The notes under the pieces were generated by a model. It was given only the letters and a program-made list of their open reading frames with translations. It was not told where the DNA came from and did not search any database. A stretch of 6,493 bases of DNA from JAFGED01 sp964551295 (GTDB lineage Bacteria; Chloroflexota; Anaerolineae; B4-G1): the NCBI GenBank assembly GCA_964551295.1, contig CAZKDJ010000222.1, positions 1 through 6,493 of the forward strand, in the 5' to 3' direction. Positions 1 to 4,961 of the stretch are shown one piece after another (position 1 is the first letter of the stretch; every line of letters begins with the position of its first letter). The position numbers and the translations under genes were made by a program.

Positions 1-483
1 TTTCCTGGTGCTCGGATGGGTTTCTTCTTTATCCCGCTGCCAGGATGGCTGTATGCAATTCTGTTTATCCTCATATCGTTCTTTGGACTCAGAAACCGGC
101 TGGGCAACATCGGCCACGACGCGCACCTGGGCGGGGCTATCATTGGGCTCTTGATCACTACTGCCCTGCGCCCTAGCATCGTGGTGCAGAGTCCCATTGT
201 CTACGCTGTCGTGATGGGACTCTCCGTGGTGTTGTTTATCCATCTCTACAGAAACCCGCTCTTTATGCCGGGCTTGAACCCCTTCAGCCCGACGTATTGG
301 CGACGCAAGCGAGCGGAAGCGCAGGCGCGCAGGCTGGCGAAGCAGGAGTGGGAGGATAAGGAGACGATGGATCGCCTGCTGACCAAAATCTCGCGTTCGG
401 GTATGGAGAGCTTGACGGCCTCGGAGATGAGGCGGCTCAAGGGTATCTCAAAACGGATGTGCGAGTCGGGCAAGATGCACTGA
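1..483 (+). CDS. Rhomboid-family intramembrane serine protease, C-terminal part (5' end outside window)
   Basis: The reading frame is open from base 1, so the ATG at 16 is internal and the gene starts upstream; 160 residues are visible. The motif GHDAHLGGAIIGLL (visible residues 38-51) matches the rhomboid helix carrying the catalytic histidine, most likely His42 (bases 124-126) in AHLGG. The GxSG serine helix must lie upstream of the window. Hydrophobic segments are visible at about residues 15-30, 41-57 and 63-84. They are followed by a basic, Lys/Arg-rich cytoplasmic tail ending in a helical stretch (DRLLTKISRSGMESLTASEM) of the kind seen at the C-terminus of many bacterial rhomboids (DUF6576-like). 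Such enzymes cleave transmembrane substrates within the membrane; the substrate here is unknown. It probably forms an operon with the radical SAM gene that follows. Family assignment is firm; activity cannot be judged without the serine. Confidence 0.85.
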   Translation, partial: FPGARMGFFFIPLPGWLYAILFILISFFGLRNRLGNIGHDAHLGGAIIGLLITTALRPSIVVQSPIVYAVVMGLSVVLFIHLYRNPLFMPGLNPFSPTYWRRKRAEAQARRLAKQEWEDKETMDRLLTKISRSGMESLTASEMRRLKGISKRMCESGKMH

Positions 484-488
484 CGTGC

Positions 489-494
489 GAGGTG
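489..494 (+). promoter_or_regulatory. Shine-Dalgarno GAGGTG deciding the radical SAM start
   Basis: GAGGTG lies 5 bases before the ATG at 500 and 2 bases before the ATG at 497. The GTG codons at 485 and 494 lie in front of or inside it. The spacing favours 500 over the longest possible start at 485. Confidence 0.55.
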
Positions 495-499
495 TGATG

Positions 500-1534
500 A
501 TGGCGGCACGGGTAAAGGTTCCACGACCGATCTCGGGTGGCGTGATGCTGTCGTACAAGTGCTCGGCGGCGTGCCGGCATTGCATGTATGCCTGCTCACC
601 CAAGTGGCAAGCGGACTGGATGACGGAGGAGGCGCTGGAGCGACTGCTATCCCGCCTTGTGAAGAGTGTCGCGCCAGCCCCCTGGGGGCCGCAGGTGATG
701 AGCCTGAACTATGGGATTCACCTCACCGGCGGCGAGCCCTTCCTGAACTACGATCTGCTGCTCAGGGCGGCGGAGATGGCCGAGAAAATAGGGATTCCCT
801 CGACCTTTGTCGAGACCAACTGCTCGTGGTGCATCGACGACGAGGCGACGCGGGAAAAGCTGCAGCGTCTTAAGGCGGCAGGGCTCAAAGGCATCTTGGT
901 CTCGGTGAATCCGTTCTATGCCGAGTACGTGCCCTTCGAGCGGACGGAGCGCTGCATCCGCATCAGCCGGGAGGTGTTTGGGCGCAACGTGATGGTCTAT
1001 CAAGAGGCGTACTACCATCGCTTCAAGCGTCTGGGCATTCAGGAAAAGCTGCCCCTGGAGGATTACCTGGAGATGACGCGGGGCGAGCGGCTGGCGGAGC
1101 ACGTGGAGCTCTTCCTGCAGGGGCGGGCCGCCTACCGGTTGCGCGAGTTTTACCCCAAGTATCCTGCCAGCACCTTCTTCGGCGAGCCTTGCCGGCCGTC
1201 CTTCCTGCGTAGTTGGCACAATCACTTTGATAATTACGGGAATCTCATACCCGGTTACTGCGGCGGCATCTCCTTGGGAAGCTGGGAGGATCTGGACGCG
1301 CTGGTGGAGGAGGGCATTGACCTGGAGACGTACCCGGTGCTGCGCTACCTGATCGCAGAGGACGTCCGCGGGCTGCTCCACTTTGCCAAGGATTTCGGGT
1401 ACCAGGAGTATGGAGGTGGGTACCTATCCAAGTGCGACCTGTGTCTCGACATCCGGCGCTTTCTCGTCACCCAGGGGAATTTTGAGGAGCTCCGCCCTCG
1501 GGAGTTCTACGAACATCTGGACGACGATAGTTAG
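500..1534 (+). CDS. Radical SAM protein with C-terminal extra-cysteine (SPASM/twitch-like) region
   Basis: A 344-residue protein if started at ATG 500; in-frame GTG 485 and ATG 497 are alternatives. The canonical CxxxCxxC motif for the SAM-binding 4Fe-4S cluster is Cys21-Cys25-Cys28 (KCSAACRHC), with a further Cys32. The SAM-amine-binding GGEP motif is at residues 77-80 (LTGGEPFLNYD). More cysteines occur at 108 and 111 (TNCSWC), 231 (GEPCRPS), 254 (PGYCGG) and 312/315 (CDLC). The last four resemble a reduced SPASM or twitch auxiliary-cluster domain, though not the full seven-cysteine pattern. Radical SAM enzymes generate a 5'-deoxyadenosyl radical to modify a substrate; the substrate here cannot be told. 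No short precursor-peptide gene is evident beside it, so a RiPP role is unsupported. It starts 16 bases after the rhomboid stop, suggesting co-transcription. It ends facing the convergent M20 gene. Confidence 0.9.
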   Translation: MAARVKVPRPISGGVMLSYKCSAACRHCMYACSPKWQADWMTEEALERLLSRLVKSVAPAPWGPQVMSLNYGIHLTGGEPFLNYDLLLRAAEMAEKIGIPSTFVETNCSWCIDDEATREKLQRLKAAGLKGILVSVNPFYAEYVPFERTERCIRISREVFGRNVMVYQEAYYHRFKRLGIQEKLPLEDYLEMTRGERLAEHVELFLQGRAAYRLREFYPKYPASTFFGEPCRPSFLRSWHNHFDNYGNLIPGYCGGISLGSWEDLDALVEEGIDLETYPVLRYLIAEDVRGLLHFAKDFGYQEYGGGYLSKCDLCLDIRRFLVTQGNFEELRPREFYEHLDDDS

Positions 1535-1593
1535 CGCAGATCGCTGCTGATTTTTCGGTGATTTTGCTTAATTTGTTTCAAAAGTAGTTGCTG

Positions 1594-1692
1594 CCCTCCC
1601 CCCACCTAACCTCCCCCACCACGGGGGGAGGGACCGGATACTCCCCTCCCTCGGTGGGAGAGGGGGCGGGGGTACGCGCGTAGGGGAGGGGG
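1594..1692. repeat. G/C-homopolymer-rich inverted-repeat cluster between convergent genes
   Basis: This stretch fills most of the gap between the radical SAM gene and the convergent M20 gene. It contains CCTCCCCC (1610-1617) able to pair with GGGGGAGG (1624-1631) across a 6-base loop, then CTCCC (1646-1650) with GGGAG (1656-1660) across 5 bases. These are followed by G runs at 1662-1666, 1668-1672, 1683-1686 and 1688-1692. Between the last two pairs of runs sits a perfect 10-bp palindrome, TACGCGCGTA (1673-1682). The C-rich to G-rich layout is typical of dispersed intergenic hairpin elements in Chloroflexota and some other phyla (from memory; not searched). It may act as a bidirectional transcription end. 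The plus strand also has G-quadruplex potential. No gene is supported here. Confidence 0.6.
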
Positions 1693-1741
1693 AGACATTT
1701 TCATCATTGAGGGTGCCCCAACCGGGTATGGCGCTTGTGTC

Positions 1742-3115
1742 CTATTCCCCGATGCGCGGTAAAAGCTCCATGAAGCGGATGACCGTCTCAATGCCCTTGT
1801 AAAAGTTAGGCAGGTGGAATTTCTCGTTGGGCGAGTGCAGTCGGTCATCGGGCAGCCCAAAACCCATTAAAATCGTCTCGATGCCCAGCACATTTTGGAA
1901 CGTGGCGACGACGGGTATCGAACCGCCCTCGCGCACAAAAATCGGCTCCTTGCCAAACGCCTCGGCATAGGCCCGGAACGCCACCTGCATCGCCGGGCTA
2001 TCGCGGCGCACGATGGCTCCGTCGCCGCTGTGCAGGTCGCGTACCTCGACGCTGATCTGCGGTGGCGCGATCTCGGCCAGATAGTCGCAGATTAGCTGCT
2101 TGACGCGCGCCGGGTCCTGGTCCGGCACCAGGCGCATCGAGATCTTGGCGCACGCCTGGCTGGGCAACACCGTCTTGGAACCCGGCTCGGTGTACCCACC
2201 CCAGATGCCGTTGACATCCAATGTGGGCCGGGCCGTCGTGCGCTCGACGATGGTATATTCCTCCTCTCCCCAATCGGCCTTGACGCCTGCCTCTTCTAGC
2301 CATGCCTCACAGTCGAAGGGGGCCTTGGCCATCTCTGCGCGCTCCTTGGCGTCCAGCACCCGCACGCGGTCGTAAAAGCCAGGGATGGTGATGTGGCCAT
2401 CTTTGTCCTGCAGCCTGGCGATCATTCTGCACAGCGCATTGATCGGGTTGAGCACCGCGCCGCCATATGCGCCCGAGTGTAGGTCGTGGTCGGGTCCAGT
2501 CACCTCGACCTCGATGTAGGTCAGTCCGCGCAGCGCGTAGACGATGGCGGGGGTGTTCTGGTCAAGTATATGCGAATCGGAGATCACCGCCACATCGGCG
2601 GCCAGCAGGTCGGCGTGTTCTTGGATAAAGGGCTCCAAGCTGGGGCTGCCGATCTCCTCCTCGCCTTCAAAGATGCACTTGATATTGACGGGCGGCGTGC
2701 TGGCAGTCTCCTTTAGCGATTCTATGGCCTTTACGTGAACGTATGCCTGGCCTTTATCATCAGATGCACCACGGGCAAACAGGTCGTCGCCGACGACGGT
2801 GGGCTCGAACGGTGGTGTGGCCCACTCGTCCAGTGGGTCGGGAGGCTGTACGTCGTAGTGGCCATAGATCAGAAGCGTGGGCGCATCTGGCCCGGCGGCC
2901 AGCCACTCAGCATAGACCACGGGGTGGCCCGTGGTGGGCATCACGTCTGCTTTGACGAATCCCGCCGCCAGGAGTTTATCCCGCAGCCACGCTGCCGCGC
3001 GCTCGATATCGGGCTTGTGCTCCGGCTGTGTGCTGATGCTGGGGATGGACAGGAACGCGATCAGCTCTGAGAGAAATCGGTCTTGGTTTGCGCGCGCGTA
3101 TTCTGTGGCGTCCAC
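1742..3115 (-). CDS. M20-family metallopeptidase (dipeptidase, carnosinase-like subgroup)
   Basis: A 457-residue protein, normal length for M20 dipeptidases, with a GTG start at 3115-3113 preceded by AAGGAG (3120-3125) at 4-base spacing. Metal and catalytic motifs run in the expected order. They are YGHYDVQPPDP (His86 as zinc ligand, Asp88 supporting), RGASDDKGQ (bridging Asp119), FEGEEEIGSPS (general base about Glu153, ligand about Glu154), ISDSH (ligand Asp180), DLHSGAYGG (His213, which reaches across the dimer in relatives), and RLHSPNEKF (ligand His427). The middle part, about residues 195-320, is the lid/dimerisation insert typical of the family. These enzymes use two zinc or similar ions to release residues from short peptides in the cytoplasm; the exact substrate is not predictable. 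No signal peptide is visible. It follows the patatin gene by 16 bases on the same strand and is probably its operon partner. Annotation as ArgE/DapE would be over-specific. Confidence 0.95.
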   Translation of the reverse strand: MDATEYARANQDRFLSELIAFLSIPSISTQPEHKPDIERAAAWLRDKLLAAGFVKADVMPTTGHPVVYAEWLAAGPDAPTLLIYGHYDVQPPDPLDEWATPPFEPTVVGDDLFARGASDDKGQAYVHVKAIESLKETASTPPVNIKCIFEGEEEIGSPSLEPFIQEHADLLAADVAVISDSHILDQNTPAIVYALRGLTYIEVEVTGPDHDLHSGAYGGAVLNPINALCRMIARLQDKDGHITIPGFYDRVRVLDAKERAEMAKAPFDCEAWLEEAGVKADWGEEEYTIVERTTARPTLDVNGIWGGYTEPGSKTVLPSQACAKISMRLVPDQDPARVKQLICDYLAEIAPPQISVEVRDLHSGDGAIVRRDSPAMQVAFRAYAEAFGKEPIFVREGGSIPVVATFQNVLGIETILMGFGLPDDRLHSPNEKFHLPNFYKGIETVIRFMELLPRIGE

Positions 3116-3131
3116 GGCTCTCCTTGGAATT

Positions 3132-3977
3132 CTATACTATGTCCAATTCTTCTTGCGCGTCCTCGTACCCCATCTGGATCAGGTTGGCGCTAAAGTCCGG
3201 TTCGTAGCGGATGATGCGCAAGAGGTCGGTCTCCTGGCTGGGGGTGATCACCTGGCACTTGATCTGACGATGCTTGGTGTCGACCTGTGCCACCACCAGT
3301 TGGTTGACGTTCTCCAGTTGCTTGAAGTCGTTCTCATACGTGGCGCTCAGGGCCAGGTCGAGCACGACGGTGAGGGCGTGCCACGGCCAGCGGGGCGGCT
3401 GCATGTGCCGCTCCCCGATGGGTGAGAGCAGCACGATGATGATCTCGTCGGCGCCGGCGTCGATGGCTCCTGCCAGCGGCGTGTTGGCCATCACCGCGCC
3501 GTCCCAATAGTGACGGTCCTCGATTTTCGTCCAGGGATAGACGAGGGGGATGGAACAGCTCGCCAGAATGTGATCGGGAGTCAGCGTGATTTCTTGGCTA
3601 TCGAAAATGCGCAGCTGGCCGGTCTCGAGCTCGGTGGTGGCGATGAGCAGCCGCTTGTCGGTGGATGGCAGCGCGTCGAAATCGATGTAGCGGTGCAGCG
3701 TCTTGCGCCAGGGGGAGGTGTCGTAGATCGACTTCCAGGGACTGAGCCGCCAAAAGCGCTGGATGTCCTTCGTGCGCGTCTCCAGCCAGGCGGCCTCCAG
3801 TTCGGCGGCGCTGCGGCCCGAGGCGATGGCGGCGGCGTTGATCGCCCCGATGGAGGTGCCGACCAGGATGTCGGGCTCCCAGTCGATCTCTTCCAGGTAC
3901 TTGTAGACGCCGCACTCATACGCCCCGCGGCCCCCTCCGCCTGAAAGTACCAGCGCTCGCTTGGGATTGTCGCTCAT
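3132..3977 (-). CDS. Patatin-like phospholipase family protein
   Basis: A 281-residue protein with all patatin hallmarks: the glycine-rich oxyanion loop SGGGGRGAYECGV (about residues 12-24), the nucleophile elbow GTSIG (Ser42 within residues 40-44), and the DGA motif (Asp159 in YWDGAVMANTPL) completing the Ser-Asp dyad. Family members hydrolyse acyl ester bonds of phospholipids or other lipids. The short form with no signal peptide or transmembrane helix fits the cytoplasmic bacterial group (RssA/YchK-like architecture). A GTG at 3980 is also in frame, but the SD GGAGGT (3983-3988) is 5 bases from the ATG at 3977 and only 2 from the GTG, so 3977 is preferred. It is preceded by a likely extended -10 promoter and followed 16 bases later by the M20 peptidase gene. 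The natural lipid substrate is unknown. Confidence 0.93.
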   Translation of the reverse strand: MSDNPKRALVLSGGGGRGAYECGVYKYLEEIDWEPDILVGTSIGAINAAAIASGRSAAELEAAWLETRTKDIQRFWRLSPWKSIYDTSPWRKTLHRYIDFDALPSTDKRLLIATTELETGQLRIFDSQEITLTPDHILASCSIPLVYPWTKIEDRHYWDGAVMANTPLAGAIDAGADEIIIVLLSPIGERHMQPPRWPWHALTVVLDLALSATYENDFKQLENVNQLVVAQVDTKHRQIKCQVITPSQETDLLRIIRYEPDFSANLIQMGYEDAQEELDIV

Positions 3978-3982
3978 CACGC

Positions 3983-3988
3983 ACCTCC
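3983..3988 (-). promoter_or_regulatory. Shine-Dalgarno GGAGGT deciding the patatin start
   Basis: On the minus strand GGAGGT is followed by GCGTG and then ATG. The 5-base gap favours ATG 3977 over the adjoining GTG 3980. Confidence 0.65.
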
Positions 3989-4007
3989 GTGGCTATGGTT
4001 TGATACC

Positions 4008-4016
4008 ATTTTAGCA
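4008..4016 (-). promoter_or_regulatory. Putative extended -10 promoter of the patatin-M20 operon
   Basis: Read on the minus strand this is TGC followed by TAAAAT, an extended -10 element (TGn plus a hexamer matching TATAAT at five of six positions). It would start transcription near 4001, leaving a leader of roughly two dozen bases that includes the SD at 3983-3988. No convincing -35 hexamer is found 16-18 bases upstream, which is tolerable for extended -10 promoters. The upstream side is occupied by CGAATGG repeats. This is inference from motif and spacing only. Confidence 0.45.
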
Positions 4017-4040
4017 CGAATGGCGCGAATGGACGAATGG
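4017..4040. repeat. Three near-tandem copies of the heptamer CGAATGG
   Basis: CGAATGG occurs exactly at 4017-4023, 4026-4032 and 4034-4040, with start-to-start distances of 9 and 8 bases. Short GAATGG-type iterations of this kind recur between genes in some Chloroflexota and cyanobacterial genomes (recollection, not checked). Here they sit directly upstream of the putative patatin -10 element, between it and the lipoprotein stop codon. Confidence 0.75.
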
Positions 4041-4067
4041 CATAAGCTTTTCGTAGTTAGAGAGAAG

Positions 4068-4598
4068 TTATTCTACGAGCTGCAAGATGATCTCGATTGG
4101 TGGACAACTGCAATACAGACAGTCAAAACCGCCGATCTGTTGATCCACCGGTTCATACCCATCGGCCTGTACTTTTATCCAGAATGTATCTGTATCGTGA
4201 AGGTATACCGCGAAGGCAAACGTGCCATCTTCCCCGGTGATGGCTTTATGCTTCCCGCTCGTGGGTGAACAATAGCTGGTCTGCGATAAATGGACCGCTA
4301 CGTCTTCTAGCTGGTTGCCGGGGCTTGGTGAGCCCACATAGACTATGCCTTCCAGAGAACAGTTCCAGCCAACACAAGCATTGAAAAACTCTTTGGTCGG
4401 ATCATGTGTGGCTATTGGAGTCCAGGTAGGCACCGAAGTCGGTATAGCAGTCGGCTCAGGCGTGACTGTCGGCGTCCAGGTAGGTGGCAAAGCAGGTGTA
4501 GTAGAAGAAGGAAAGGCTGTTTGTGTGGCGGCGCAGCCAATCAGGAACAACATGATGGTGATGTACATTGCTCCTTTTGCCACAAGCTGATACTTCAT
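4068..4598 (-). CDS. Secreted lipoprotein with Thr/Pro linker and small Cys-rich beta domain (function unknown)
   Basis: A 176-residue protein starting at ATG 4598, with the strong SD AAGGAGG (4607-4613) 8 bases upstream. The N-terminus is a type II signal peptide: Lys2 and Lys8, a hydrophobic core of about residues 10-20, and lipobox L-I-G-C with lipidated Cys22. Residues 30-62 form a flexible Thr/Pro-rich linker (PTWTPTVTPEPTAIPTSVP), a common tether in Chloroflexota surface proteins. The remainder, from about residue 82, has a pattern (EGIVYVG, then AVHL, TGEDGTFAFAV, IKVQADGYEP) resembling carboxypeptidase-regulatory/transthyretin-like beta-sandwich domains. The mature domain has six cysteines (75, 80, 110, 160, 163, 165), enough for three disulfides. 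No enzymatic motif is seen, so a binding or structural surface role is only a guess. Its base composition is clearly less GC-rich than its neighbours. The gene lies 45 bases after the microprotein gene. Confidence 0.85.
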   Translation of the reverse strand: MKYQLVAKGAMYITIMLFLIGCAATQTAFPSSTTPALPPTWTPTVTPEPTAIPTSVPTWTPIATHDPTKEFFNACVGWNCSLEGIVYVGSPSPGNQLEDVAVHLSQTSYCSPTSGKHKAITGEDGTFAFAVYLHDTDTFWIKVQADGYEPVDQQIGGFDCLYCSCPPIEIILQLVE

Positions 4599-4643
4599 AG
4601 CAAAAGCCTCCTTGCCGATAATGAATGGACATCTAGGATTTGG

Positions 4644-4742
4644 TCATTGTGCGAAAGCGGCGCACGCAAGCCACACCAGGGCTAGCAGTATCATTGTGGC
4701 TCCGATAGTAAAGCACGCGTGCCCAAAAATCTCGGTTTTCAT
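4644..4742 (-). CDS. Putative 32-residue single-pass membrane microprotein
   Basis: A short reading frame begins at ATG 4742-4740 and ends at TGA 4646-4644. It begins MKTEIFGHACFTIGA and ends LVWLACAAFAQ, with one uninterrupted hydrophobic stretch over about residues 9-31, long enough to span a membrane. GGAGG (4749-4753) stands 6 bases before the ATG, as good a ribosome site as any in the window. That match is the main reason to call it. The lipoprotein gene follows 45 bases later on the same strand, so the two may be co-transcribed. The ending resembles a signal-peptidase I site (A-F-A then Q), but almost nothing would remain after cleavage. The Cys27 context (W-L-A-C) is a poor lipobox. 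It could be a small membrane protein, a leader peptide, or a remnant of a longer secreted protein. No family is recognised. Confidence 0.5.
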   Translation of the reverse strand: MKTEIFGHACFTIGATMILLALVWLACAAFAQ

Positions 4743-4745
4743 TTT

Positions 4746-4753
4746 CTCCCTCC
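4746..4753 (-). promoter_or_regulatory. Shine-Dalgarno GGAGGGAG of the microprotein gene
   Basis: The minus strand reads GGAGGGAG then AAA and ATG. The GGAGG core is 6 bases from the start codon. An overlapping frame starting at the ATG of 4756-4754 begins upstream of this site and has no such signal. Confidence 0.6.
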
Positions 4754-4821
4754 ATGTCTAGTCTCAGAAAAGTCACTATCTCTTGCTGGGTTTCCTCTTG
4801 GCTCTGTCCTTAATGACGGAC

Positions 4822-4840
4822 GGAACCTGGAAAAGGTTCC
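4822..4840. repeat. Short perfect hairpin (7-bp stem)
   Basis: GGAACCT (4822-4828) and AGGTTCC (4834-4840) are perfect inverted copies around a 5-base loop. Neither strand has a T-run after the stem, so it is not a classical intrinsic terminator. It lies in the leader side of the microprotein-lipoprotein pair, and a weaker stem (GTGCT 4868-4872 with AGCAC 4879-4883) follows. The role is unknown. Confidence 0.5.
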
Positions 4841-4897
4841 CTTCCCTAGCATCGTGCGTTTGTTCATGTGCTCAGTCTAGCACGTCGATGTCACAGG

Positions 4898-4959
4898 CGT
4901 GTGTCGGCGGTGCTACAGTCCCGACACGCGGTGCTACAACCTTGCAACACCGTGTGTCG
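4898..4959. repeat. Overlapping inverted repeats just downstream of the fusion gene
   Basis: Twelve bases CGACACGCGGTG (4922-4933) are inverted, with one mismatch, at 4948-4959. The pairing can continue inward with wobble pairs on the minus-strand RNA. The same block (4921-4930) can instead pair with CGTGTGTCGG (4898-4907), 9 of 10 positions. In addition GCGGTGCTACA occurs twice directly (4907-4917 and 4928-4938), 21 bases apart. The larger hairpin begins two bases after the stop codon of the glycosidase-propeller gene and may mark or protect the transcript's 3' end. No T-run follows, so a simple intrinsic terminator is not supported. Confidence 0.65.
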
Positions 4960-4961
4960 TA

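Noticed and set aside
647..1381. 244-codon open frame antisense to the radical SAM gene
   Set aside because: It lies wholly inside a gene with clear family motifs, its translation shows no recognisable domain, and long antisense frames are expected in GC-rich DNA.
1533..1555. Possible terminator after the radical SAM gene (AGCG/CGCT or GCAG/CTGC stem, then five T)
   Set aside because: The stems have only four base pairs and the alternatives compete; too weak to call an intrinsic terminator.
1606..1860. 84-codon minus-strand frame over the end of the M20 gene and the repeat
   Set aside because: It ends in translated low-complexity repeat (Gly/Pro/Ser-rich) and overlaps the well-supported M20 gene in another frame.
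4051..4078. TCGTAG/CTACGA inverted repeat across the lipoprotein stop codon, considered as a terminator
   Set aside because: Six base pairs with a 16-base loop and no T-run downstream on the minus strand.
4618..4647. Promoter-like pair ATGACC / CATTAT with 18-base spacer before the lipoprotein gene (minus strand)
   Set aside because: Transcription would start inside the Shine-Dalgarno sequence (4607-4613), leaving a leader that could not be translated normally.
4634..4756. Alternative 40-codon minus-strand frame starting at ATG 4756 and overlapping the microprotein
   Set aside because: Its start lies upstream of the GGAGG site, it has no ribosome site of its own, and its product is not hydrophobic or otherwise patterned.
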